A stretch of 64,000 nucleotides of DNA from Nymphaea colorata (Eukaryota; Streptophyta; Magnoliopsida; Nymphaeales; Nymphaeaceae), in NCBI RefSeq assembly GCF_008831285.2, contig NC_045144.1, positions 19,917,716 through 19,981,715 of the forward strand. Direction: 5' to 3'. Shown piece after piece: positions 49,695 through 62,022 of this stretch. Position 1 is the stretch's first letter. Every line of letters starts with the position of its first letter. The translations under genes and the position numbers were made by a program. The notes under the pieces were generated by a model. The model was given only the letters and a program-made list of their open reading frames with translations. It was not told the origin of the DNA and did not search any database.

Positions 49695-51692
49695 ATGTCG
49701 ATAGTTATTCGAAGACTAATTTACAGAGGCATCCAGACGTCTTCCGAGTCTCCTACAAGGATGATCAGGTTCAAGCTTGACGCTCCTCGTCGGGTATGAG
49801 AATCGTTACTCTCTTCTACTTCGCTATGCTGCCCTTTCGAACGGTTGGGTGCCTAATTCTAGTTGGCCTGCCTTTGGTTATGAAGGGGAATCATGCTTGG
49901 TGGCAGTGCGATTCTTCGTTGTTTGTTTTTATGTCGGTTAATTTTTGAAGATATTGGTAGATAAGGTATTTCACATTATTTAGTATGTATCTGGTTGAGA
50001 AGATAACTGTGATTTGGGTTTTCACATCCCATTTGAGTAAATGACAGTTTCTGGTCTAATATGTGAGGATAGTATTTCTCCTTTGTGGGTGTTGTTAAAT
50101 TTGGCTTTGTTCTTTCTAGGCTGTGCTGAGTCCCTATTTGTGGGCGAGTTAGGAAGAACCTGTTTTTTTCTTTTTGTGGGTTTTATTCGTTTAGTCAGTA
50201 TCTAGAAGCGAGATATCCACTATGGCCAGTCTTGGCTTGCTAAAATCCCTGTGGAGGTGCTCGGCTTCTGAGAGTCCATTCAGTCTGTTATGTGTTTTCT
50301 ATTCTATTCGGTGCTTGCCTTCTTAAAGTTGTGCTGTTCAATTAGCATCATCATATCAGAAGTTAGGTGCTCCACTGCGGTAGGAGTTTATCTTTGCTTC
50401 GTTCAGCTATGTCTCTTTCTCTGAATATTTATCTTAATGCTCTTTTTCTGTTTCTTTTTATGCATATATTTGCGGAAGTAATAGCTTGTGAAAATGACTC
50501 GTTTTGCTCAGGTGGAAGTAGAATTCAGTGATGGTAGTTTGTTTAGTTTGTCTGCGGAATTTCTTAGAGTGCATAGTCCTGCTGCTGATAGCAAGATTCG
50601 GACTGTCGGTGGTGAGAAGGTGAAGGCTTGCTGTCTGAATCCACTGCTTCAAACTTACCTGTTCATATGAAGTCGTGTTTTTTTTATTGATGTTTTCTTT
50701 CGTACATGTTATTCTAATAAAGTGTCTTGTGTCTTGCTTTTCTTTTCTTCCGGCAAACTCTCTACTATACATATGCACATTATGATTGCAAATGCAGTCT
50801 TTCTGGTCTTTTAACAGTTATTGAGTGGAAATGTGGTTTGATATGCATCAGCAGTTTAAGGCTACTGAAGATTGCAGTTAAGTGCATTTGATTTGCTGAA
50901 CATACAGTAATTTAAGAAAAGCATGGAACTATTTTCTTTTCTCAACGGAGAGGACATCAATCCAGTCCCTAATTCCTCTGATGCCACTAACACTAACACC
51001 AAAGAGCTTTCCATATTCTTCTTTCCTTGACATGCTGATAGAACGTGCTTATGGAACTATTCGTTGCATCCATGCAAGGACAGTGTCTAAGGTGTTGTGT
51101 TCGTTACGTGCATTGAATCATTTTAGGCATTTTCACAAACCATGAGTAAATTTGTGCATTGTACATCAATATTTGTGTTAGATGCTTGTGATTTCAGTAA
51201 TTTGCTTGCTGACATTAGTTTCAACATGGTTCAGTTGCCTTGTTTTGCTTCTTATGACATATTGATTTCTAATGGCTATCTCTTATTTTTCAATCAGGTA
51301 ATATATGGTAGAAGGCATGTGGGTATCATGTCTGCTGAGCTTGTTGGAAACTATGGAATAAGGTGTGGTGGTGTCTGTGATAGGAACAAAAAATTGTTGT
51401 TTTCTGACCTTTGCTGTTGTTGCTTACAAAACATTTATGTTCCTTTTTTTTCAGAATAAGCTTTGACGACTTGCACAGAACTGGCATTTATACATGGGAC
51501 TACTTCTATCATCTGGGAACCAATAAGTTCACACTTATGAGGAATTACATAAAGACATTAAAGAGACATGGTCTGAGCCGAGATCCACGTGTAAGAAAAG
51601 ACATAAAAACATAACCTATGATGCACCTACTGATGATTTCTGTTTTTTTGGTTGTACACTTTCAGGATCCATGCAAAATAAAGGAAGCATGA
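49695..51692 (+). CDS. Small DUF971 (GBBH-like N-terminal domain) protein, probably mitochondrial
   Basis: Exons are 49695-49793, 50512-50619, 51298-51362, 51455-51590 and 51666-51692, all GT-AG and in phase, giving 144 aa. Residues 1 to about 30 are Arg/Ile-rich without acidic residues (MSIVIRRLIYRGIQTSS), like a mitochondrial presequence. The rest is a single DUF971 domain (PF06155): VEVEFSDGSLFSLSAEFLR, HSPAADSKIR, YGRRHVGIM, VGNYGIRISFDD and TGIYTWDYFYHLG. The same domain forms the N-terminus of gamma-butyrobetaine hydroxylase and, as I recall, the C-terminus of the plastid Fe-S carrier HCF101. A role in Fe-S or metal handling is therefore a reasonable inference but not shown here. No dioxygenase domain follows. 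The 27-nt last exon is very short. Keeping intron 4 gives an alternative tail VRKDIKT. The start was chosen because only this ATG reads into the domain in frame. Confidence 0.88.
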
Positions 51693-53017
51693 TGGTCCTG
51701 TTGAAAAGAAAATGCATTTGAGTGTTAAACTTGGTAGTTGTCAGGCATCTTCCTGTGCATTTCATCTCACAATCCTCTCAATTTTTGGTTTAAATTGAAT
51801 GCTCTTCCTGCTTTCTTCATTCATGTGAATGCCTCTGGTCTAGGCAGGTAGGTGTTAATGGTTGAAGGCCTTCCATTCAGCTGCATGTATTTGACTTGTT
51901 ACTTGTATTGCAATTTGAATCATGTTATTGTTTTCATAAGATGCACAAAAAGAAAACCATTTCGGCACCTCTCTCTTGTATTCCTATTATTATCCTGAAT
52001 GGTAGTCGGCAGTGAAAGGGCCATTTAGCTATCAGAAGTAATTAGGTTTGTCAATGGGTAGTTGGTCATGTCATTCTGGAAGTATTAAATATAGATTGCT
52101 AGATGCTTGACCAAGAGCGGAAGTGCCATCGAAATGGACTTTTCGTGTGAGCGAGAATTAGTGCTTGCTTTTTACAGTCAAACATGGTAATTCTGCAGAG
52201 AGGCATTTTTTTTTGTCTTTTTTTGGATGAGCAAGCTGGGGTCAGACAGACTTCCACCTGGTGGCAGGGAGATACTCTCAGTTGATTGCAAGTCTGAAAC
52301 CATTGGTGAAGCCACTCATGTGGGTTTGTCTTTCTTCACAACTACTGAATACAAAATCAGGAAAACCATCTCAAACTAATCATCTTTGCAGTTTCTTCAA
52401 ATCTCTGTTAATAAAAATCTATATTTTTCACATCTGTTACCAGAACTCTGGAATTGTACCTTCCGACTTGCAGATATGCCTGTGATAATCTTGCAGAGCT
52501 AAAACTCCACTAGGTGGCTTGCTTGGATAAATTTGCGTAGGTTCTGGTTATTGAGGAGGCAGAGCCCAGTGTTGTATGAATGAGTGGATTCTCATGTTTT
52601 GATGAGTAAACATCCAAGCCATTGTGGATATTTTCTACCCAATTGCTTCAGTCATATGCCATGTTTGAACATCTGACTTAATCTCAGAAACAGGATGCAG
52701 CATTGGAGGATCAGAATTCACCATATGAGACAAAGAAAGACATGTATTTTTTAATCTGGAGATCGAAGATCAGAATTCAAAATGAATATAGGGAATGCAA
52801 GAGGACCATGAAGTGTAATATCTTATTTGCATGACTACATCATGAGGGTTGAAAATGACAATATTGAAGTACAAGATTTACTTGCCAAACTTGCCTTCCA
52901 GAGTCTACTGGCTTGGCCATCGTCTCCCCGCGCAAAATTTATGACCAGCATTGAAAAGCAGATCCACTACGTATCTGAAACAAGAACGATCCAAATATAG
53001 TTTTGACATCTAAAGCA

Positions 53018-53240
53018 CTTTCGATCCTTTTTGTCACATTCTGTCTGATGCAGCAAGTTTTTTAGCTACTTTTGTTGGATATAGAAAAAATCTGGATTTA
53101 TTCATTAGATCTGTTTGAATCCTGGTTCACATCCGGATAATAATGGCTCTCCAGGTTCAGCTTTGGATGTATCAGGTCTCGGACTGAATCCAATCTCTAA
53201 ATTATGCATCCCTATTTCCTCTAACACAGGTCGTGAGAGA
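53018..53240. repeat. GGATCC-rich repeat, downstream copy
   Basis: It is the direct-orientation relative of 48880-49105, with GTTTGAATCC..CACATCC, TGTATCAGGTCTCGGA and TATGCATCCCTATTTCC. The two copies bracket the DUF971 gene. Confidence 0.6.
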
Positions 53241-53629
53241 CAAACGAATGTGATAATTCTTTCCTAGACATAAGAAAAATTCAACTCTCCCTGATTCCAT
53301 GGAGTTGAGATCAAGCGCAACGTATGTAACTGCAAAAAAAAATTGTTTTTTAAAATCTTAATAGTAAACATGTGAATAAAATGATTCAAAACTTAGAAAA
53401 AGCTAGTTAAACTAGTTTCTTTTGATTAACATATAATTAATAACAAATACTAAAAAAAACCATGGTCTAAATTTTCTAAATTGTCATTTCTTTTATTCAA
53501 ACGAACGACATCCATATAGTTAAAGATCTTAATTAATTAAGAAAAGATAAAATTTTGATTTATATAATTGTGCAATTACATAAGACAAATGAAGATGCAT
53601 ATCGGTGTTGCGTGCCACATATAGGGATG

Positions 53630-53960
53630 GCAACAGATTGGATTCGGAATGGATATATCCTTAATCATATATGCTTTTTCGGATATTCACATATTCGGAT
53701 TCAAACTCGAATAAAAAAAAGTCATATCTGAATCTGAATCTGAATTTTGAACCTGATTTTGCCAATTTTCAAAATTTAATAGCATCAGATACAAGATATT
53801 TGTCTAACAACGAATCCGATCCGAATTCGTATTTGAATATGATCGGATATTTATGTATATCCGAATCCGATCTGATTTCTTAATCGGATATTAAATTTTT
53901 TCATATCCGATTTTTTCTGATCCGATCGGTCAGATATATGATTCAAATCAAATATATTGA
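53630..53960. repeat. ATCCGAATC/CGGATAT motif-rich repeat
   Basis: Repeated TCGGATATT, GAATCTGAATC and ATCCGAATCCGAT words in both orientations fill this stretch. No coding capacity is seen. Confidence 0.6.
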
Positions 53961-54137
53961 CATCTCTAGCAGCATAGTTATTAAAATCGGAGTTAATCTA
54001 CCTGATATTCATCACGCTGATACTTTCCTAATAAGATATTCTCAATACAAGCTCATAAGTTTCTTTGTTTTGAAATTACTTTAAATAATTTGGACAAACT
54101 TTAATTTTTTTTGTGAAGAAAAAAAAAAAGAGTCAAC

Positions 54138-54625
<488 letters not shown>

Positions 54626-55009
54626 TTAAAGGGTCTGGTTTTTTATCCCTGTCCTCTGAGAGCCATGTCTACCACATTTTGGATGCCGACATAAACACGG
54701 CCGCCTTCAATATCCCTAAAAACTGGCATAAAAAAAAAAAATTAATTATGCATTCATTTTCAAGTTAAATGTTCACGGGCCCAATCCGGTCCCCGCACCT
54801 TGTGGGATGTGGACTTTGCGCTACCGATGTCAATTCCAATTGAATGAGATGTACTCTTAACTATATCTATTTTTTTTTTTATGTTCATATACTTGGATTT
54901 AAATTTGAAACGTGAACGAAAAAAGTCTACATTTGGTATATACTATATATATCTGATGTTAAAAACCAACCTTCAAAACACACAGACACACATGTATTTA
55001 AATGTTCAT

Positions 55010-55108
55010 CACTTTTTTCTTTTTATTTTTCTCTTAACTATTCATTATATTGGATCAAACTGTATTAAGTGACTGAGTGTCTTTATTTAATAAGTTAGAG
55101 TCACCATT

Positions 55109-55181
<73 letters not shown>
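55010..55181. repeat. Partial MITE copy followed by (TA)n
   Basis: The TTTTTCTCTTAACTATTCATTA...GATCAAAC...GTTAGAGTCACCATTCAAT order matches the right half of the element at 39888-40107. A (TA)n run (55112-55181) starts exactly where that element ends. Confidence 0.55.
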
Positions 55182-55184
<3 letters not shown>

Positions 55185-56485
55185 GGACTATATGGTTGGA
55201 CTCGACCTTAATACACGGTATAGGTTACAAATCACTTACAATTTTGGATCTACTAAGCCATATGGATCTCGACAACTTTCTACATCCTAAATGCAAATCA
55301 ATAGATTTGGCCCATAATTTGCCGAGGGGGAGCCGAGGCAGTGCCCAATCTCAATTTTTCTTTTCTAAATTTATCTTTAAATTTTAAAAATTTTACTTGT
55401 TTTATTTAAAAATTTTAAAAAACAATGGTCTTTGCAATAATTGCACGGCAGAAAACCATTAAAAGGTGAATTTAGAGGAGCTGTCACCGTCTCCACAATA
55501 ATTCAGTCGGCAGGACAAGAATCTCAACCACACTTTTCTACACGGGCAAAATATTTCTGGAAAAATTGGCTAACCAGACGATGGACAAGGTGTTTGATGA
55601 AAAAACCCATTATAATCTTTTCGCCGGAAGACTTCTAATGTTCTTTCAAAAACGACGTGGCCTGAAATTTTCTACAAAGTTTTTGCTCACATTCGACTTT
55701 ATTATCTGTGAACGAGTAAAAATTTGTCGAAAATGTTTTCCAAGCTGATCAAACGCCCTTTAAATGACTTGTTTTTCACAAATTTTTATATCTAAAGAGG
55801 CATTTTTATACATAACAAACCAAATATTTAAAGTTATTAATTAAAAATAGTTAAACCTTGAGAGGCTGGTGGTGTAACAAACTGTCTACACCAGTTCATT
55901 TATGGTTCCCTTTCTACTCATGGACTTTTGGATGAACATAAAAAATATTTCATCACCTAAAAAAATAAAAAACTAAAGCTCCCACCTCAGTCATTGTCTC
56001 AAAAACATACAAGATATCAAAGATATATTTTTGGTGTTTTGGAGTATCGTTTTGTTCACAATTAAACATGTGTACTAATAAACCTTTTTTTTGAAATTAA
56101 TACTCCAAAAAAAAAAAAAAAAAAGAATCAGACTGCCTACCAAACTCCATCTCAACCGCTTCACAAATCACAAATTTATAGGAGAAAATAAGAGCATCTA
56201 CCCAATTGTTAGAGTGCTCATAAATTAAACATATGTGAAATTTTCCTTGAAAAGTTTCACGTTTTTTTTGCATTCAAAGAAAAACTTTCAGCAGAAAAAA
56301 GAAAAATTCAAAGGTGACAGCTCTGACTTTTTTTTTTTTTCTTTGAACTATTCCGTTATCGGGCGCAGAATTACGAAGAATAGCTATTTTAAATGACAGG
56401 AAAAAGAAGAAAACATTCACCATCTTCTGACTACTATCTACCTTGCAAGGAAATGATCATCTAACATAGCACAATTTGTGCCGTT
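55182..56485. other. AT-rich spacer
   Basis: No gene or defined element is recognised. It contains poly(A) runs near 56110 and poly(T) near 56330. Confidence 0.5.
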
Positions 56486-56491
56486 TTTATT
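56486..56491 (-). terminator. Polyadenylation signal AATAAA of wax synthase-like gene
   Basis: On the minus strand AATAAA lies about 70 bases beyond the stop codon, a usual distance for a plant near-upstream element. Confidence 0.55.
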
Positions 56492-56559
56492 AAAAGACGG
56501 TGATAGGACGCCGGAACTGCAGCTTTCGACCGGTAGCCGGACAGGCAGGAACCGCAACC

Positions 56560-57711
56560 CTAAATGCGACTCAACAGCACGTCCAAAGCGAACCGCATCT
56601 CAGCTATGGCCTTCGAGTTCAAGCCGATCCTTATCACCGGCGGGTAAAAGAGCCACACCGCCGTCGCGTAGAGCAAGCTCAGAGTGAGCGCCACCTTGAG
56701 GGCGCGGGGCAGGGCGACAGGGCCGACGGCACGCTTCAGGCAGAGCTCCCCTGTCAAGAGAAAGCCGTGCAGGACGAAGAAGCCGGTCCACTCCCACGTC
56801 GGCGGCTCCACCGTCAGGCAGTACAGCAGCATCTCGTGCATGAGCCCGGACACCAGGAAGGTCGCCAGAGTCGCCACCAGGCGCGCCGGGAGTGAGCCCA
56901 GCAGGCGCAAGCATGCGGACCGGACGGGCCAGTACACGGCGGGCCTGAGGGTGGCGGTCACGATGAGGTTCCAGCGGTGGCCCCAGAAGTCTCCGAGCGA
57001 TGTAGAGACGTACGGCCGGTCGAACTGCGGTTCGATCTCGACGCCGAGGCACAGACTCACCGGAATGGTCCCGACGGCCAGGTAGATGTAGAGGACGGAG
57101 AACATCAACAGGGTGTAGAGCGGGGGGACGGCGAGAGCCTGCCGCCGTTGTGCGTAGTCGGTGGACAAGGCCCACAGGGAGAGGAACATGACGGATAGCC
57201 CGAGTGCAACTCTCAGCACCGTCATTCCTGAGAAGGAATGCTGATGGTGGTGCTGCTCCGCGCACTTCTGGTCTTTGCTTGGTCTGCTTTCCGGCAGTCT
57301 GACCTGGACGGGAAGGGCGGCGAAGGCGACGAAGTGGGGGAGGGAATGAAGGTGGAGGAGGAGGGGGCCGGAATCGAAGCAGAAGAGAAGGAGCTTGAAG
57401 TTGCAGATCCAAGAAAGGCAGAAGGCGGCGATGGTGCGAAAGCAGATAGAGGACAACTGCCAGGGGAGGAAGAAGAAGAGGTAGACGATGGGGAGGGTGG
57501 CGATTAGGCGGGGAAGTTTCTTGGGGAGTCTGGATACGACAGTGTGGACGAAAGCTAGGGAGACGACGGTGGAAAGGAAGACTCTGAGCAGTGCGTCGAG
57601 CTCGCTCAGTCTCGGGCTGATGGGTAATGCGAAGGGAAAATGGGAGGCATTCATGGCAGCTGTGAGGTTAAGAGGATTGAGCTTCGGAAAGAAGGATGGA
57701 TAGGCAGCCAT
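56560..57711 (-). CDS. MBOAT-family wax synthase-like acyltransferase
   Basis: This is probably a long-chain-alcohol O-fatty-acyltransferase (EC 2.3.1.75 family) or a related sterol/alcohol acyltransferase of the ER membrane. These enzymes esterify fatty acyl-CoA to an alcohol. It is a single intronless frame of 383 aa, usual for the plant wax-synthase-like subfamily. It is strongly hydrophobic, with several membrane segments (for example around 77-95, 170-190 and 200-222). The MBOAT_2 signature SLGDFWGHRWNL lies at about 238-249. The conserved active-site His is in FLVSGLMHE at about residue 292. The C-terminal part holds LCLKRAVGP and WLFYPPVIRI. A Lys/Gln/His-rich loop (DQKCAEQHHHQHSF) occurs in the middle. 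The gene is markedly GC-rich compared with its surroundings. The exact substrate cannot be read from the sequence. A truncated relative lies at 62023-62222. Confidence 0.9.
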   Translation of the reverse strand: MAAYPSFFPKLNPLNLTAAMNASHFPFALPISPRLSELDALLRVFLSTVVSLAFVHTVVSRLPKKLPRLIATLPIVYLFFFLPWQLSSICFRTIAAFCLSWICNFKLLLFCFDSGPLLLHLHSLPHFVAFAALPVQVRLPESRPSKDQKCAEQHHHQHSFSGMTVLRVALGLSVMFLSLWALSTDYAQRRQALAVPPLYTLLMFSVLYIYLAVGTIPVSLCLGVEIEPQFDRPYVSTSLGDFWGHRWNLIVTATLRPAVYWPVRSACLRLLGSLPARLVATLATFLVSGLMHEMLLYCLTVEPPTWEWTGFFVLHGFLLTGELCLKRAVGPVALPRALKVALTLSLLYATAVWLFYPPVIRIGLNSKAIAEMRFALDVLLSRI

Positions 57712-58886
57712 TTTTGTGTGCTGCTCTTTTTTTGTTCCCTTCGTTCTTCTTGATCTTCTTCTGGTTGATCAGGGAGGACCTCCCACAGAGGCTTAAAACG
57801 TAGAAAAATTAACGGTGGGAGTTATTTTCATGTCATTTTCTCACCCTAACTGCCTCAAAAATTTCATTTGACAGGAGAAATCAACTGACAATCTTCAGAT
57901 ACATGACCAACCAATTTTCTTTTTCTTCCGTTTCACAAAGAAAGTCAAAAACATATAATCATTCTGATCTAAACAATGTGCTCCAATAAACTAAAAAGAA
58001 ATCAAGTCTTAAAAGGAATTTCAAAAAGCACCAATTTGTTCTACGAGTCATTTTCATCATTCTTAATTTAACGGAGCACCGATTTTTAAATTTTTGGACA
58101 TGGACAACTACATAGATGGAAAGGGACTGAACAAAGCTGGTTATATGTTTGTAGGCTGGTTGATGTTCAGGTGAAGTAAAGCCACAGCTTGATTAGAAAG
58201 ACAAAATGGTCGCAGAGGAAACAGCATTTTTCCATGGGGAAAGTGCAAGGATCGAAGCCAACAGCCACCCATCCATCCGGATGTCTTATACATGCAGCTG
58301 CATGTGTGAGACACCCCTCCAATAATCCTGTATTCATAGTCATTCCGTTTAAGTTAAACAAATGATATGACATGTATCTGCATGTTACGCACATATTAAC
58401 TATACAGGTCATACCAATCAATGCACTTATACATCCATATGCATCAAGACGGAACTCCTAATTAGTTTGCATCAATTCATGACGTAAGTCCTCTTAAACG
58501 TAGACTTTATATCATGACGTAAGTCCTCTCAATCATATTTTAATAACTCATCAAGTTCCTTGATATATTTACAGTGATTTTAATTGGTCAGTCCTTTAAT
58601 GACTAATGAAAGTCCAAAATCTTTTACGGTTCGGGGGCTTGGAACTACATTAGGTCCTAATAGTATGTAGTATGTCAGATAAGACTTGATACAATTGACA
58701 TACTATGGCTGCCAAAGTTTGTCATATAAACTTTCAATTCTAACATTTCACTACAACAATCATGTCTACTGGCTACGGATGCTGCTGAGGGCCACATCCA
58801 TTGTGGATAGAAACTTTATCTTTTGCGCTAATTTAAAGCTCGCAGAGAATTATTCTAGAGTGAAAAATTTTGCATGCATGCCAATC

Positions 58887-58942
<56 letters not shown>

Positions 58943-59930
58943 AAGAGCCGACAAGATGGATATTCGTTAAATGGTGACAATGTATCACCAATGTACAGAG
59001 GCAAGACGACAGAAGAGAAATAAGAAAAATTAGCAAAGAAAACAAGAAAAAATAACGTAAAGAACAGAAACTTGAGCAAAAACAAAAGCAAGAGGAGGAG
59101 GAGAGAGAGCTAGTCAGAAGCAAAAGTCAACGAGAAGAGCGATACATCTAACTGAAGCAACACTCATTGTTGTGTCCGTGAACATTCAATTACTTCCTTC
59201 CTCACAGACAGCAAATGAGCCAAAGTGGTGAAAATTGATAGGGTAGAGAAAACATTCTTTAGGACTGAGCGCATGTCAAGTGTGAACGCTTAGACCTAAG
59301 AAAAGAAAAAAAGAGGCTGATTGAAAGTTATAACTAGCCGTAACCCTCAAAGAATAACAACCTCCCAATGTACAAGACAATTCGAGGAGCGTTCATCCCC
59401 TCAAAGAAAATGCTGAGAGTGAGGGAGACAGTGCCAAACCAGGGTGATTCTACCGGCAATACAACATAAGTCACCGACTCCGATGGTGGGTGGTCCGTCG
59501 AGAAATGGGAATGAAGATGGCCGACGGAGGGACCTCAAACCCGCTGCCCTATTCATCGCCGCAGAAATCGGTTGAGTTGGAAAAATTTTTCATCGACAGC
59601 GAACGTGGTCGGCGGAAGGGCAGTGTAATGCGTCGATTTTCCTGCATCTCTCTCGACGGCGGGTGGCGTCATCGGCAGTTGACATTTTGCCCATCTTGAA
59701 GCCTTTAGAAATCGTGAGAGCCGAGCAAAGGATAGCGTTTGTAACCATGTAAGATGTTGAATCTTCCGGCCACAGGCGACGCCCGTGGTGTCGGTATGGC
59801 GTATCTTCAGCCGCCCTAATTGCCAATTTCATAACGCGGGAAATGTTTGGCGGAAAATGGAAGGTTATTGTTACGATAACTTCAAAATGCAAATCGTTGG
59901 AACGAATTGGGGTTTTTCTGTACTAAGCAT
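57712..59930. other. Upstream region of wax synthase-like gene and spacer
   Basis: The first 100 bases hold the wax synthase leader. A direct repeat of ATGACGTAAGTCCTCT occurs near 58480 and 58514. A (GA)n microsatellite lies at about 58889-58938. The stretch 59440-59880 is GC-richer with open frames on both strands that match no family. Confidence 0.5.
58889..58938. repeat. (GA)n microsatellite
   Basis: About 24 GA units. Confidence 0.95.
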
Positions 59931-59937
59931 CTCTCTA

Positions 59938-59970
59938 GCACCTGCAATCTCCGTGGCTCAGACGACTGTG

Positions 59971-60019
<49 letters not shown>

Positions 60020-60052
60020 GCACCTGCAATCTCCGTGGCTCAGACGACTGTG

Positions 60053-60111
<59 letters not shown>
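59938..60111. repeat. Duplicated unit with (CT)n tails
   Basis: A 36-bp block starting AGCACCTGCAATCTCCGTGG occurs at 59938 and again at 60019. Each copy is followed by a long (CT)n run (about 59972-60018 and 60053-60111). The period is 81 bp. The duplication included the microsatellite. Confidence 0.92.
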
Positions 60112-60114
<3 letters not shown>

Positions 60115-61680
60115 TTTGTGCTTTTTCCATAGTCTCTGTCTGCACATCACTTTGATCTCAAAGCTACATGTTCCAGCGGAACGGCATGAGTCTGCGCACC
60201 AGCGGCCTCTCCAGAGCATAGGAGGCACTGTAGCAACAGTGACCAATAGAGAAGAGCCGACAAAATGGAAATATATAACAAAATATCCCCTAAATACAAG
60301 TGACCAATAGAGAAAAAAAAGGAAGAAGCAAAAGAGAAGATAGGGTTAAATGTGTTTGTTTTTGGAAGGCACTAGTTCTCACAATAGACCGCCTCCCACG
60401 GTTTCCAATGCCCAACAACTTTTACCGCCAAAGAGATTTATGGACAATTTTCTTTTTAATCTCATAACTATAACTGCAACTTGGAAGTTAGATTGCTTTC
60501 ACTATTTATAGGTTTTTTTAATCTTTAGATACTTAATTTTTTATAAATGATTTGTTTATCATAACTAAAATTTTGTTCTTTGTTGAATGCTTGTTTGTAT
60601 CAAGATTTTTCATTCAATAGTTTTTCATTGCAACCTTTCAGATGTTAGCCCCATACAGGCTACAATGCATGGTAAATCATATGAATATATCTTTTGTTTC
60701 ATCCAGGTGGTTGGGTTACGAGAACTGCAAGTGAACACTCTTGCATTTACAAGATGTAGAGATAAGACTTAAGGCTACTATCCAACAGTCAATGCCTTCA
60801 CAAGACTTTGATCTCCCTCACTAGCCCAACCACCTGTAGATTGCCCCAAACTACATGTTCCACCACAGTCTAGACTAATGGCGGAGCCAGGTTTTTTTTT
60901 GCTAAGAAGCACGTGAATTAAAGACATAAGTTTGGTGCAGGCATAACAACATGTAATCTTTGAGTAAGGACAATATAATCTTGAGACGCTATAATAAGAT
61001 TTTTGTTGGCAATTGCTCATACCAGCCAGCCAACAAGTGACTCCCCCAACGATGGGAGACTGTTTTTTTTTATCCCAACTCTGCCTCTTATCATCACTAA
61101 AAACTTTTTGCATCTCTTTCATTGTTCCAGCCACCTGTAGGCTTGCCCCAACTATCCACCTGATCAGTAGCGTATCTTCTGTCTCATTCCACTACATAGC
61201 AGGTCTGGTCCAGCTATCATTACGGTTCTGGCTTGCATCTCTCATTTGATCCCAGTCATTTGAAGGTTGTTCTGAGCCATTTCTCTGAGACACGGCTATA
61301 ACTTCTTCCCATGAATCTAAGATTGTTTTAGTAGTTTCATGTTCACGTTCAAGAAAGTAGACATATTATGATGTCAGTATGTGTTAAAGTCTAATCTAAC
61401 AAAATATAATTTGGTTCACCTTCATGGCTCCCAACATACCAGTGCTACAGATAGTCCTCTGATCTGGAAGCTTCAACGATAAATCAGAAGTATTTGCATC
61501 ATCACTCATCAGCACCACGCTTTACAAGAAGTCATCCATAACCAAAGAAAAGAAGGGAAAAAATAGAATCACATAGCAGCTACTTCAAGAAATAACTCTA
61601 CTATAATATGCTTATCACCTCAAATTTTTTCAAAAGATTATACTCCATTTGTTCAAACATGATTTCAGTATTTTCAATCA
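60112..61680. other. Spacer with short dispersed words; no gene
   Basis: The block CAACCACCTGTAGATTGCCCC (about 60828-60848) recurs loosely as CAGCCACCTGTAGGCTTGCCCC (about 61129-61150). A GGCGGAGCCAGG word near 60882 is of a kind often found at plant retroelement borders. No protein domain is seen. Confidence 0.4.
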
Positions 61681-61730
61681 TTTTGAGACAATTTGGATCT
61701 AATTTTGGACCTTGAGCCCAAGCTCACCCC

Positions 61731-61865
61731 AAAACAAATCTTTAGATCCATATCCAAGTCTCGATCCCCACCCTAGATCCAAAACATACTTTTAGATCCA
61801 TATCCAAATTTGAACCTCAACCGTAGATCCAAAACGGACCTCTAGACCCATGTCTGAATCGAAAT
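61731..61865. repeat. 50-bp tandem repeat, about 2.7 copies
   Basis: Units starting AAAACAAATCTTTAGATCCA (61731), AAAACATACTTTTAGATCCA (61781) and AAAACGGACCTCTAGACCCA (61831) are spaced exactly 50 bp and diverge by a few bases. Confidence 0.85.
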
Positions 61866-62022
61866 GCATGGGTAAATCCAAATCAAGAATTTCGATTCAA
61901 AATCCCAAGTCGAGATCAAAATAACAATTGCCAATGCTACTTAGTGCCATGCATACATGCACAAACACAAACCACCCACAAAAAGGCCAAGAGCTGCCGA
62001 GCCCAGACCTAAACGGCCATGC

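Larger units (their letters stand above)
51693..54137. other. DUF971 gene 3' region and repeat-bearing spacer
   Basis: No gene is recognised. A GGATCC/AATCC-rich repeat related to the one upstream of the gene lies at 53018-53240. From about 53630 to 53960 the sequence is packed with ATCCGAATC/TCGGATAT words, a common degenerate repeat type in plants. Confidence 0.5.

Noticed and set aside
56478-57703. Plus-strand and alternative-frame open frames over the wax synthase gene
   Set aside because: High GC content creates long open shadows; only the minus-strand 383-aa frame has family motifs.
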